Part shown: piece after piece, positions 1 to 5,897 of the stretch
Position numbering within the stretch: the first letter of the stretch is position 1
Layout of the letters: each line of letters opens with the position of its first letter
DNA from: Nitrososphaerales archaeon
Lineage (GTDB): Archaea; Thermoproteota; Nitrososphaeria; Nitrososphaerales; Nitrososphaeraceae
Reading direction: 5' to 3'
Length of the DNA stretch: 6,329 nucleotides
Assembly: GCA_029237515.1 (NCBI GenBank)
Contig: JARBAV010000511.1
Coordinates: 1 to 6,329 of the forward strand
Program-made: the position numbers and the translations under genes
Notes under the pieces: model-generated
Seen by the model: only the letters and a program-made list of their open reading frames with translations
Told to the model about the DNA's origin: nothing
The model's database searches: none

Positions 1-273
1 ATTGTGCTCAACATTGCAGTAAGTACAAAAGCACTCAAGTGGAAGTTGATTGGAATAAGCGAGTGGTTCATCGCATGTACTTTTTTCTTTGACCCACAAT
101 ACTTCAGTATTAGTTTTCTCTGCGTAGCCTTGTACTCTCTCGAATGCGTCATAGTAGCCACCACATTGAAATTCCCTAATACAGATGATCCCATCGGACC
201 CACAAGAATTTCTATTTCTAAATGCAACTAGCCATTTTACCATGGGGATCAAATCATAATCGTCACTCAACAT
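1..273 (-). CDS. Partial Cys-rich hypothetical protein, cut by the left window edge
   Basis: I do not recognise this protein. The minus strand is open from a stop at 298-300 to base 1, giving 91 codons from the ATG at 271-273 with no stop; the C-terminus lies outside the window. The visible part has seven cysteines (C24, C31, C37, C67, C81, C83, C86), ending in a CFCTYC cluster followed by H90, which looks like a metal-binding or zinc-finger-type site. The middle is mixed and charged (AFERVQGYAEK, WVKEK) and reads as a normal soluble protein; there is no signal peptide or membrane segment. The ATG at 273 is chosen because a TATA-like box (299-306) is centred about 30 nt upstream, as expected for a near-leaderless archaeal mRNA. 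An in-frame ATG at 241-243 and a GTG at 283-285 are alternatives. It follows priS on the same strand after 111 nt and appears to have its own promoter. An open frame on the plus strand over the same bases starts only with GTG and gives an unconvincing hydrophobic product, so I treat it as a shadow. Confidence 0.6.
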   Translation of the reverse strand, partial: MLSDDYDLIPMVKWLVAFRNRNSCGSDGIICIREFQCGGYYDAFERVQGYAEKTNTEVLWVKEKSTCDEPLAYSNQLPLECFCTYCNVEHN

Positions 274-298
274 GATATCAGTCACTAACTTGTTATCC

Positions 299-306
299 TA
301 TAATTT
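299..306 (-). promoter_or_regulatory. TATA-like box for the Cys-rich partial gene
   Basis: Read on the minus strand this is AAATTATA, centred about 30 nt upstream of the ATG at 273. With archaeal start sites about 25-27 nt from the box, the leader would be only a few bases. The distance matches the other promoters in the window. The call rests on motif and spacing only. Confidence 0.4.
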
Positions 307-384
307 TTGAATCTACGATAGATTAATGTATTTCGTATATTTTTCTTGATAACAAAAGGCTCTTGAGGTTTTCCGACATTCAAT

Positions 385-1584
385 TCAAGGAGTTGAAGCA
401 GGTACAATAAATCGACCTGTACCAGGATCTAAACGTACTGCGTGTGCGAGGCCTTTAGATATTAGGTAAACTGCAAGGAACATGGGTACACGAACATATT
501 CCTCATTTAGATTGAATCTCTCACCCTTAAGCCGCAGTTTCAGCTTTGGGATTGTGACCCTGACTGTTACTTCGCGATTTGAAAGCTGGCATGACTCATC
601 AAATGGATCAAATGAATTTAAATCAGTACATAGAATCTTTGTAAGCCCACTCTTGCCATTCAATGTTCCTGGTAACCTGAACACTCTATGAACATCAGTA
701 GTAACCTGGGAATCAATCCGCACCCCCATATCCCTAGTAATTTCAGCTACTCTCTTCCTGAATTGTTCTAAACCCCCTAGATCCTTGATCAAATTAGATA
801 GCCGCTTTTGCGACGATACAGATATTCCTAGTCTATCCGATAATCTTTTTCGCCAACCATGATCCAATCCGCCTATTGGGAATCTAATCCGAAAATCATT
901 CCGGATATCCTTTGTGACCCCAATAGCATCGGCCGAGATTCCTACTCCCAGTATGTAAGCGGCCAAATCCGCTCGAGCCCGGCTATCTAGGTCATTGAAT
1001 GATTCGTCTTGGACATGTACATGAAAACCGTTGTTGCCTGAAAAATATGTACCAATCATTTCCGGGCTTATCCCTATGTCAGAGGTCAGGAACCTATGCA
1101 ATTTCAAAACTTCATTTTTTAATCCATTGACACATCTATCACAGGGGAGCATTGATTCTGCAATATTATTTGATCCGCATTTTGGACAACTTTCTTGAGA
1201 ACCAGAGACGTAACTACTGCTACAGGAAAGGCATCTCGCATAAGAATGAGACCGAATGCATTTCATGTCGAGATCCTTAAGGTCAATATCAAAAATTAGT
1301 TCCGCCCCACGCCACCCTTTTTCGCTTATCGGGAGTGTCGGGAAGTCATATTGCGCGTTAGAAGCAAATACATCTGAAGGAGTTTCAAATATCAAAGACG
1401 CTATCAATCCCCCCAAACTAGAAAACGTAAGATGCCTCTTCATCACTCCATCGAATCCCATTAGTCCAAACTCGCGATTCCGTATTTTTGGTGGTTCCTC
1501 TACCATGTTTCCTTGATTGAAATAGAATTCTCTGAATGCTATTTTTAATAAGTGTAAATCCTCGCCCGTCTTGGTAAGGATCAT
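385..1584 (-). CDS. priS: DNA primase small (catalytic) subunit PriS
   Basis: This is the catalytic subunit of the archaeal/eukaryotic-type primase, which synthesises short primers for DNA replication together with PriL. It has 399 residues, longer than the roughly 340-350 usual in Euryarchaeota. The catalytic DxD is in IFDIDLKD (D99, D101). The third acidic residue is best placed at D291 in RIDSQVTTD. The nucleotide-binding SGxxGxHxHV motif is at 182-191 (H188). The conserved RLPGTLNGKSG segment is at 303-313. A Zn knuckle appears as C109, H113, C148 and C151, with an additional CxxC-x11-CxxC pair (C118, C121, C133, C136) inserted inside it; this explains part of the extra length. The position usually filled by His in the LHGK motif of characterised archaeal primases is Asn309. 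The ATG at 1582-1584 lies 22 nt after the priL stop, so the two genes are very probably cotranscribed. I see no strong Shine-Dalgarno sequence in the gap. Confidence 0.95.
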   Translation of the reverse strand: MILTKTGEDLHLLKIAFREFYFNQGNMVEEPPKIRNREFGLMGFDGVMKRHLTFSSLGGLIASLIFETPSDVFASNAQYDFPTLPISEKGWRGAELIFDIDLKDLDMKCIRSHSYARCLSCSSSYVSGSQESCPKCGSNNIAESMLPCDRCVNGLKNEVLKLHRFLTSDIGISPEMIGTYFSGNNGFHVHVQDESFNDLDSRARADLAAYILGVGISADAIGVTKDIRNDFRIRFPIGGLDHGWRKRLSDRLGISVSSQKRLSNLIKDLGGLEQFRKRVAEITRDMGVRIDSQVTTDVHRVFRLPGTLNGKSGLTKILCTDLNSFDPFDESCQLSNREVTVRVTIPKLKLRLKGERFNLNEEYVRVPMFLAVYLISKGLAHAVRLDPGTGRFIVPASTP

Positions 1585-1606
1585 GATCGTTTCAAAAGTT
1601 TCAATC

Positions 1607-2650
1607 CTACCCGACGCTTGCTTTCTTTGAATAGGATTTGGCTGCTCTTCCGAATTGAACTGGATTTATTAATCCTTCGCACTGGCTCGTGGCAAAGCAT
1701 AGTCCATCATTTCGTAATTTTGCACATGAAGGGACCAAGTAGCGAACATGACTCCCCCTTTCTCCTGCCAAATGTTCAACTTGATACCTAGATATTCTTT
1801 CGTTATAATCTGGGGCATTTTCGAAAAGTGATACAATCTCTTCAATATTTTTTCCTATAGCAAGCATATAAGTGGCGAGCATTACCCTTGCAGAATGTGG
1901 GAGATTCTCTCCTGCTGCCATTTGGTCCAAAGCGTGGTTTATACATGGAGGAAATGCCGATGGGGCATTGTCAAGTCTACGAGGCGCTACCGGAAGTATC
2001 GACCTAAGAATATTTGCATGTTCTCTAATCGTTGTAGGTATGTGAGATGGATTCATCTGTCTTATCCTTTCAAATAAGAGATTTGCTAGCTCTGATCTAA
2101 TTAGGCGCACGGTTTCGTCAGGATCGAGAAACACTCGGCCGTCGTGCACGAGTCGGTTGATAAGCTTCCATTCTTGCTCGTGAAACAGATGAGATCTTTT
2201 TAGATAATCTGTCACCTTCACTTCAAACATTAATTGATATTTCAGACTTGGGAGTACGTCCATTTTTAACAGCTCTTTAAAAACCTTAAAAACCAAAAGT
2301 TTCTTGTTGGCAAGTTCTCCCTGCGTCTTTAAGTCTTGGACTAGAAATTTTTCGGCTCTTAGCGCTTCACACAGGGAATGTTTTTTGGTTAGATTGTCGG
2401 AATTTATTGCTTTAATGATTAGAATTCCGACAAGAAATGTCAATATCTCGACTTCATGTCTTTCTAGAGCGTAATCTGGCTTGCCATGGATTATTTCATT
2501 TCTTATCCTGTTTGATGCTCTTTCTACTATGTGTTGAAGCTCTGGTAGATTGAGATCATCAAGATTGAAGTAAGTTTGACTCATATACTCGGCTGCCTCA
2601 TTAAGGAAAGGATACCTGGCCAAGTCGGCATTTCCGAGTCGAATGTCCAT
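1607..2650 (-). CDS. priL: DNA primase large subunit PriL, Fe-S protein
   Basis: This is the regulatory subunit of archaeal primase. It binds PriS and carries the C-terminal 4Fe-4S domain needed for primer initiation. The protein has 347 residues. The N-terminal two-thirds is mostly helical, as in PriL. The C-terminal domain starts near residue 230 and has four cysteines with the family's spacing: C236 (in FPPC), C309 (PSC), C318 (GLC) and C324 (SQC). Between the first two lies the conserved YQVEHLAGERGS segment (289-300). The tail after C324 (NPVQFGRAAKSY) resembles the conserved HPxxYxR-type ending of the family, with the usual His replaced by Asn329. The ATG at 2648-2650 is supported by a TATA-like box centred about 33 nt upstream. 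It is the first gene of a leftward operon with priS and diverges from glyS. Confidence 0.93.
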   Translation of the reverse strand: MDIRLGNADLARYPFLNEAAEYMSQTYFNLDDLNLPELQHIVERASNRIRNEIIHGKPDYALERHEVEILTFLVGILIIKAINSDNLTKKHSLCEALRAEKFLVQDLKTQGELANKKLLVFKVFKELLKMDVLPSLKYQLMFEVKVTDYLKRSHLFHEQEWKLINRLVHDGRVFLDPDETVRLIRSELANLLFERIRQMNPSHIPTTIREHANILRSILPVAPRRLDNAPSAFPPCINHALDQMAAGENLPHSARVMLATYMLAIGKNIEEIVSLFENAPDYNERISRYQVEHLAGERGSHVRYLVPSCAKLRNDGLCFATSQCEGLINPVQFGRAAKSYSKKASVG

Positions 2651-2677
2651 AGTTGCTCTCTATTATTGCGCTTTCGG

Positions 2678-2688
2678 TTATAAAATAA
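2678..2688 (-). promoter_or_regulatory. TATA box of the priL-priS operon
   Basis: On the minus strand this reads TTATTTTATAA, a good archaeal TATA-like element, centred about 33 nt upstream of the priL ATG. The predicted start site is near 2656, so the leader would be about 6 nt and the mRNA nearly leaderless. No Shine-Dalgarno sequence is visible. Confidence 0.55.
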
Positions 2689-2959
2689 CAGCGGTCCAAA
2701 TATTTAGTCGATTATTAAAACATTCCGGATTCGACGTTTAGACGCTGCAGAGAATTAGTTCATTCTGGTTAACCCGCCTGCATTGTAGGGAATATGTCAA
2801 TATCCATTCAAAAGACGGATTATAATTTAGGATCTCCCTCATGACATATGCATAAAAGTATCTTCTAGTCTAAAAAATAGGTAGGATTGAAATATAGATG
2901 GAGACAGGTACCCAATTGCGGAAAACCTTTTTAATAATCTACGATCATCTACCAACAAA

Positions 2960-2966
2960 TTTAAAA
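2960..2966 (+). promoter_or_regulatory. TATA-like box of glyS, supporting the ATG at 2995
   Basis: TTTAAAA is centred about 32 nt before the ATG at 2995, giving a predicted leader of about 5 nt. It is only 11 nt before the GTG at 2974, too close to drive a transcript that includes that codon. A second T-rich element (TTTTTAATAAT, 2928-2938) could give a longer transcript starting near 2960. Confidence 0.45.
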
Positions 2967-2994
2967 CCTAAATGTGCTTGTGTCCAGCAATACT

Positions 2995-4464
2995 ATGACT
3001 AGTTACGACCAAATTATGAAACTTGCACTTGAACGTGGATTCTACTTTCCTAGTTGCGAGATCTACCCAGACGCACCCGCAGGGTTCTGGGAGTACGGTC
3101 CTGTAGGAGTTAATATGAAGAACAAATTCATAGCGTTATGGAGAAGAGAGCTAATACGGCGAGACGGCATGATAGAAATCGATGGATCACAAATAATGAG
3201 CAGGAGCGTTTTCGAAGCCTCTGGGCATTTGCGAAACTTTAGTGATCCACTCGCGGAATGCAAAAACTGTGGTTCAATATTTAGGGCAGACAGATACCTC
3301 TCTGAAAAATTGGGGAAACTTATTCCAGAGGGTGCTTCTGAGGCAGTACTGAATTCAATGATAAGCGAAAATCATCTTCAATGCCAAAATTGCAAAGGCG
3401 AATTTAAGCCAGTAACTAGATTCAATATGATGTTCGAGGTCGGTATCGGGTCTTCAAATGACGTAGCGTATTTGAGACCTGAAACGTGCCAAACAATTTT
3501 TGTTGATTTCGCAAGGGTATTCAAGACAATGAGAGGCAGGCTGCCATTAGGGATTGCTCAGATTGGCAAGAGCTTTAGGAACGAAATCGCACCAAGACAA
3601 AGCCTTTTGAGACTCCGGGAATTTTATCAAGCTGAAATTGAGGTTTTTTGCAATCCTGACCGGCTAAATGAGGTGCCCAAATTTGACGAAGTCAGAGATA
3701 TTACCCTTAATTTGGTTGACAACAAATTTCATCGAGACATTACTGCCGTCGAATGTTTGAAGCAAGGTTTACTACCAAATAAGCTGATTGCTTACTACCT
3801 AGCGCTATTAGCAGATTTCTATAGCAGGACGGGAATCGATATGAAAAGAACTAGATTTAGAAGATTAGCTGATGACGAGAAGGCATTCTATTCTCATCTT
3901 GCATTTGATTTCGAGGTAGAAACCAGCATCGGTTGGCTGGAGCTAGTAGCTTGTAATTACAGGGCCGATTATGACTTAAAAGGTCATTCTTCGACTAGTA
4001 ATCATAACTTTGAGGTTGTCGAGCCGAACGATCAGACGAAGGTCTTGCCTCATATTTTCGAACTGTCAATGGGAATTGATAGAAGTCTATACAGTATCCT
4101 AGAACATTCCTATCATGAAGATTTTAGACATGACGATCGGGTCGTCTTGAGACTGAATCCTTACCTTGCTCCCATTTTGTTTGGAGTACTTCCTCTTATG
4201 TCAAAACCCAATATGGTCGAGAAGTCTAGGACAATTCACTCTCTACTAAGGAAAGATTTCGATTCTGTCTATGATGAGTCAGGTTCGATCGGTAGACGCT
4301 ATAGACGACTAGAAGAAATTGGAGTTCCGTTTGCACTTACTATCGACCAGCAGACGCTAGTGGATGATACGGTAACTGTTAGGTATAGAGACTCGATGGA
4401 GCAGGAAAGAATTAGCATAGGTGATCTTAAAAAATTCCTCGATGCAAAGTCTGCTGTAAATTAG
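2995..4464 (+). CDS. glyS: Glycyl-tRNA synthetase, archaeal/eukaryotic homodimeric type
   Basis: This cytosolic class II enzyme attaches glycine to tRNA-Gly using ATP (EC 6.1.1.14). Numbering from the ATG at 2995 gives 489 residues. The N-terminus (LALERGFYFPS, then FWEYGPVG) is typical of the family. Two CxxC pairs (C89/C92, C130/C133) form the expected zinc site. RPET (161-164) is followed by CQTIF where many homologs have AQGIF. Motif 2 is FRNEIAPRQ (194-202) with REFYQAEIE (208-216). Motif 3 is GIDRSLY (360-366). The C-terminal anticodon-binding domain has SGSIGRRY (429-436), EIGVPFALTID and a final RDSMEQ. At 489 residues it is shorter than many archaeal enzymes of about 570, mainly because the inserts between motifs are compact. 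An in-frame GTG at 2974 would add seven residues; I prefer the ATG because family members begin close to it and the TATA spacing fits. It stands alone, divergent from priL and convergent with the next gene. Confidence 0.95.
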   Translation: MTSYDQIMKLALERGFYFPSCEIYPDAPAGFWEYGPVGVNMKNKFIALWRRELIRRDGMIEIDGSQIMSRSVFEASGHLRNFSDPLAECKNCGSIFRADRYLSEKLGKLIPEGASEAVLNSMISENHLQCQNCKGEFKPVTRFNMMFEVGIGSSNDVAYLRPETCQTIFVDFARVFKTMRGRLPLGIAQIGKSFRNEIAPRQSLLRLREFYQAEIEVFCNPDRLNEVPKFDEVRDITLNLVDNKFHRDITAVECLKQGLLPNKLIAYYLALLADFYSRTGIDMKRTRFRRLADDEKAFYSHLAFDFEVETSIGWLELVACNYRADYDLKGHSSTSNHNFEVVEPNDQTKVLPHIFELSMGIDRSLYSILEHSYHEDFRHDDRVVLRLNPYLAPILFGVLPLMSKPNMVEKSRTIHSLLRKDFDSVYDESGSIGRRYRRLEEIGVPFALTIDQQTLVDDTVTVRYRDSMEQERISIGDLKKFLDAKSAVN

Positions 4465-4476
4465 GAAGCTTACCTG

Positions 4477-4482
4477 AAAAAA
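4477..4482 (-). terminator. Oligo-T terminator candidate for the 97-residue protein gene
   Basis: Six A on the plus strand read as TTTTTT on the minus strand, about 30 nt beyond the stop of the leftward gene at 4513, in the 48-nt convergent gap. Archaeal termination often needs only a T-run. No comparable T-run is seen for glyS in the other direction. Confidence 0.3.
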
Positions 4483-4512
4483 GAGTTCTAATGATGACTC
4501 AACGGAATCCAT

Positions 4513-4806
4513 CTATATCCCTCGCTTGGAGTCCTTGCTAATTCTTGTAATCTCGCTTTCCAAAAGTCTTGAATATTGTTGATAAGATTCCAGGAGGCGT
4601 CGGCGGGTATTTGTAAGTTGCATACAAACATTCAAGGCATCAAGGCAAGATTCCAACGATCTTTCTGAGGCAAATCTGTTCATTGCAGATTTGAATTGGA
4701 TTACGAGTTTCTTTTGCTCAGAGCTTTGATCATTGATGAGATTTGCAAGTTCTTGTATGTCAGGCGAAATATCTGCTGTCGCGTTATTACCAAACTTAAT
4801 CAACAT
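4513..4806 (-). CDS. Hypothetical helical protein, 97 residues
   Basis: I do not recognise this protein. It is small, soluble and charged, with no signal peptide or membrane segment. After a short N-terminal part (MLIKFGNNATADISPD) it looks almost wholly alpha-helical, with helices around residues 16-27, 29-48, 50-66 and 67-92, consistent with a helical bundle or short coiled coil. There are two cysteines, C54 and C61, and a basic end (KDSKRGI). The ATG at 4804-4806 is supported by a Shine-Dalgarno-like GAGGT at 4812-4816, five bases upstream. It is the only gene in the window with such a site, so it is probably translated from a leadered mRNA. A TATA-like element at 4876-4885 would give a leader of about 47 nt. 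It converges on glyS and diverges from the reductase gene; the context does not reveal a role. Confidence 0.75.
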   Translation of the reverse strand: MLIKFGNNATADISPDIQELANLINDQSSEQKKLVIQFKSAMNRFASERSLESCLDALNVCMQLTNTRRRLLESYQQYSRLLESEITRISKDSKRGI

Positions 4807-4811
4807 CTTCT

Positions 4812-4816
4812 ACCTC
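4812..4816 (-). promoter_or_regulatory. Shine-Dalgarno-like site before the 97-residue protein gene
   Basis: The minus strand reads GAGGT followed by five bases and then ATG. It is complementary to the usual archaeal 16S rRNA 3' end. It fixes the start at 4806 and sets this gene apart from its near-leaderless neighbours. Confidence 0.5.
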
Positions 4817-4862
4817 ATTAACTAGAAGCTCAGCACAACTTGAAAACAATAACAATAATTGA

Positions 4863-4874
4863 TTACTCGAGTAA
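4863..4874. repeat. 12-bp perfect palindrome, possible operator
   Basis: TTACTCGAGTAA is a perfect palindrome ending one base before the TATA-like CTATATTAAT at 4876-4885, in the divergent region between the 97-residue protein gene and the reductase gene. It would overlap the BRE for rightward transcription, or lie between TATA box and start site for leftward transcription. A 12-bp palindrome is expected about once or twice by chance in a window this size, so its position is the only supporting evidence. Confidence 0.35.
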
Positions 4875-4875
4875 G

Positions 4876-4885
4876 CTATATTAAT
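4876..4885. promoter_or_regulatory. TATA-like element in the divergent region
   Basis: CTATATTAAT reads ATTAATATAG on the other strand and could serve either direction. Leftward it would start transcription near 4854, giving the 97-residue protein gene a leader of about 47 nt that includes its GAGGT site. Rightward it would start near 4907, upstream of the alternative GTG start at 4941 of the reductase gene. Confidence 0.35.
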
Positions 4886-4972
4886 GTAGAATGAACGTCA
4901 AACGCGAATTTGATTTCAAGTTTTGTGAACTATCGTTAAAGTGGCACTTCTTTTGGATATCTTAGGACAATG

Positions 4973-4980
4973 TTTATTTA
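4973..4980 (+). promoter_or_regulatory. TATA-like box of the reductase gene
   Basis: TTTATTTA is centred about 27 nt before the ATG at 5004, the spacing expected for a leaderless mRNA. It lies inside the longer open frame that begins with GTG at 4941, which argues that the extra 21 codons are not translated. Confidence 0.45.
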
Positions 4981-5003
4981 CAATACCCAAACTTCAGGAA
5001 TAC

Positions 5004-5846
5004 ATGGTAGTTGATAACAAAGGAAGAATTTCGTACCTTCGAGTCTTGAAGGAAGATCTGTTGATCTTACGAATCACTCCAAATGACGGTCAAGTACCTG
5101 ACTTCAAGGCAGGTCAGTTCCTTACTATTGGGACACATATACCTCGAGAAGGTAAAGTGATCCGCAGGGCGTATTCAATAGCTTCACCGCCAGAGCAGAA
5201 AAGACATTTTGAACTGCTCATTCGCTGGGTACGAAAGCCAGTCCCCGGAAGGCTCACGACTGAAATCTTCAATATAAAGGAAGAAGATGAAATTAGTTGG
5301 GTGAAGCCCACTGGTATATTCACGATCAATCAAACGAAGTCAGATGGGACTCCTGATCAAAGGAGAATGGTGCTAATTGGTGGAGGGACAGGGTTGGCCC
5401 CATTTATAGCCTATTCACTGCATCTAAAGTCCACTAATAGTAAGAGGGAAATCGTGGTCCTTCATGGCGCTAGTTATGTAGACGAATTGAGTTACAGAGA
5501 ACTCTTAACCGAACTCGAAGATGAAAGTATCGAGGGTGGCAGGGATAAGTGGAATTTCCGATATAGAGCCAGTATCAGCCGGCCTCAGGAATGGTTCAAT
5601 AGAACATGGAGCGGGCAGAAAGGTAGGGTGGAATCATTTTTAAGACCAAAAGCGGGAACGGACAAGTCTCCATTGGAGGAATTAGTGGGTGAGAAAATAA
5701 CTCCCGACAATACATGTTTTTACGTCTGTGGCTGGCAGGGTACCGTTGATGGTGCACTAGATTATCTAGTACCTAAAGGTTTTGTTACCGAACGTCAGAA
5801 GAGAAAAGATGGCAGTTATGACGTTAAATTCGAGTCATACGGATAG
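5004..5846 (+). CDS. Ferredoxin--NADP+ reductase family flavoprotein
   Basis: This is an FAD- and NAD(P)-binding oxidoreductase of the ferredoxin--NADP+ reductase family, most simply read as moving electrons between ferredoxin and NADP(H) in the cytosol (EC 1.18.1.2). From the ATG at 5004 it has 280 residues. The N-terminal beta-barrel carries the flavin-binding RAYSIASPP (55-63), preceded by FKAGQFLTIG. The nucleotide-binding half begins with VLIGGGTGLAPF (123-134). CGWQGTVDG (242-250) is the conserved Cys-Gly motif near the nicotinamide. The end, DVKFESYG, resembles the aromatic C-terminus of ferredoxin--NADP+ reductases. No 2Fe-2S ferredoxin domain or membrane segment is present, so the partner must be separate. 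The frame stays open to a GTG at 4941 (301 residues), but the family domain begins just after the ATG and a TATA box lies at the right distance. NADPH versus NADH preference cannot be decided by eye, and neither can a role as the reductase component of an oxygenase. Confidence 0.88.
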   Translation: MVVDNKGRISYLRVLKEDLLILRITPNDGQVPDFKAGQFLTIGTHIPREGKVIRRAYSIASPPEQKRHFELLIRWVRKPVPGRLTTEIFNIKEEDEISWVKPTGIFTINQTKSDGTPDQRRMVLIGGGTGLAPFIAYSLHLKSTNSKREIVVLHGASYVDELSYRELLTELEDESIEGGRDKWNFRYRASISRPQEWFNRTWSGQKGRVESFLRPKAGTDKSPLEELVGEKITPDNTCFYVCGWQGTVDGALDYLVPKGFVTERQKRKDGSYDVKFESYG

Positions 5847-5880
5847 ACAGATACTTTCACTAAAGCCTTTATATCCGTAT
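5837..5880. repeat. 9-bp perfect inverted repeat across the reductase stop and the next promoter
   Basis: ATACGGATA (5837-5845) and TATCCGTAT (5872-5880) are perfect reverse complements with a 26-nt spacer. The left arm overlaps the reductase stop codon (TAG, 5844-5846). The right arm overlaps the TATA box of the next gene. It may be a transcript hairpin at the end of the reductase mRNA, a repressor site, or chance. Confidence 0.45.
5868..5874 (+). promoter_or_regulatory. TATA box of the 112-residue protein gene
   Basis: TTTATAT is centred 27 nt before the ATG at 5898, exactly the distance for a leaderless archaeal transcript. This is the clearest promoter in the window. Confidence 0.6.
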
Positions 5881-5897
5881 ATGCTTAGAACAACGAC

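Larger units (their letters stand above)
2651..2994. other. Divergent intergenic region between priL and glyS
   Basis: This 344-nt gap separates two divergent genes. It holds the priL TATA box (2678-2688) near one end and two candidate glyS TATA boxes (2928-2938 and 2960-2966) near the other. The roughly 240 nt between them has no recognisable tRNA fold or convincing gene. It does contain an imperfect inverted repeat, GGAATAT/ATATCC, at 2789-2805, other TATA-like stretches (2851-2860, 2871-2878), and short open frames from ATGs at 2794 (16 codons) and 2898 (34 codons) that I cannot support as genes. Confidence 0.6.

Noticed and set aside
4..231. A 75-codon plus-strand open frame near the left edge.
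   Set aside because: It begins with GTG, has no promoter in view, and is antisense to a longer frame with a placed TATA box and a more protein-like sequence.
311..323. Small inverted repeat ATCTA-CGA-TAGAT downstream of priS.
   Set aside because: Five-base arms are common by chance, and no T-run follows in the direction of priS transcription.
2700..2800. Possible tRNA-like arm on the minus strand (CGTCGAATCC) near an AGAAT/ATTCT hairpin.
   Set aside because: The hairpin loop has six rather than seven bases, and no acceptor stem or D-arm pairs up around it.
1599..2892. A 13-base match, GGTAGGATTGAAA, on the minus strand at 1599-1611 (priL-priS junction) and on the plus strand at 2880-2892, resembling the ATTGAAAC end of some CRISPR repeats.
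   Set aside because: Only two copies exist, in opposite orientation and over 1 kb apart, with no spacers. A 13-base match is near chance expectation for 6.3 kb on both strands.
2898..3002. A 34-codon plus-strand frame (METGTQLRK...) running into the glyS start.
   Set aside because: It overlaps the glyS TATA box and start codon, has no Shine-Dalgarno site, and its nearest TATA-like stretch is too close for a leaderless mRNA.
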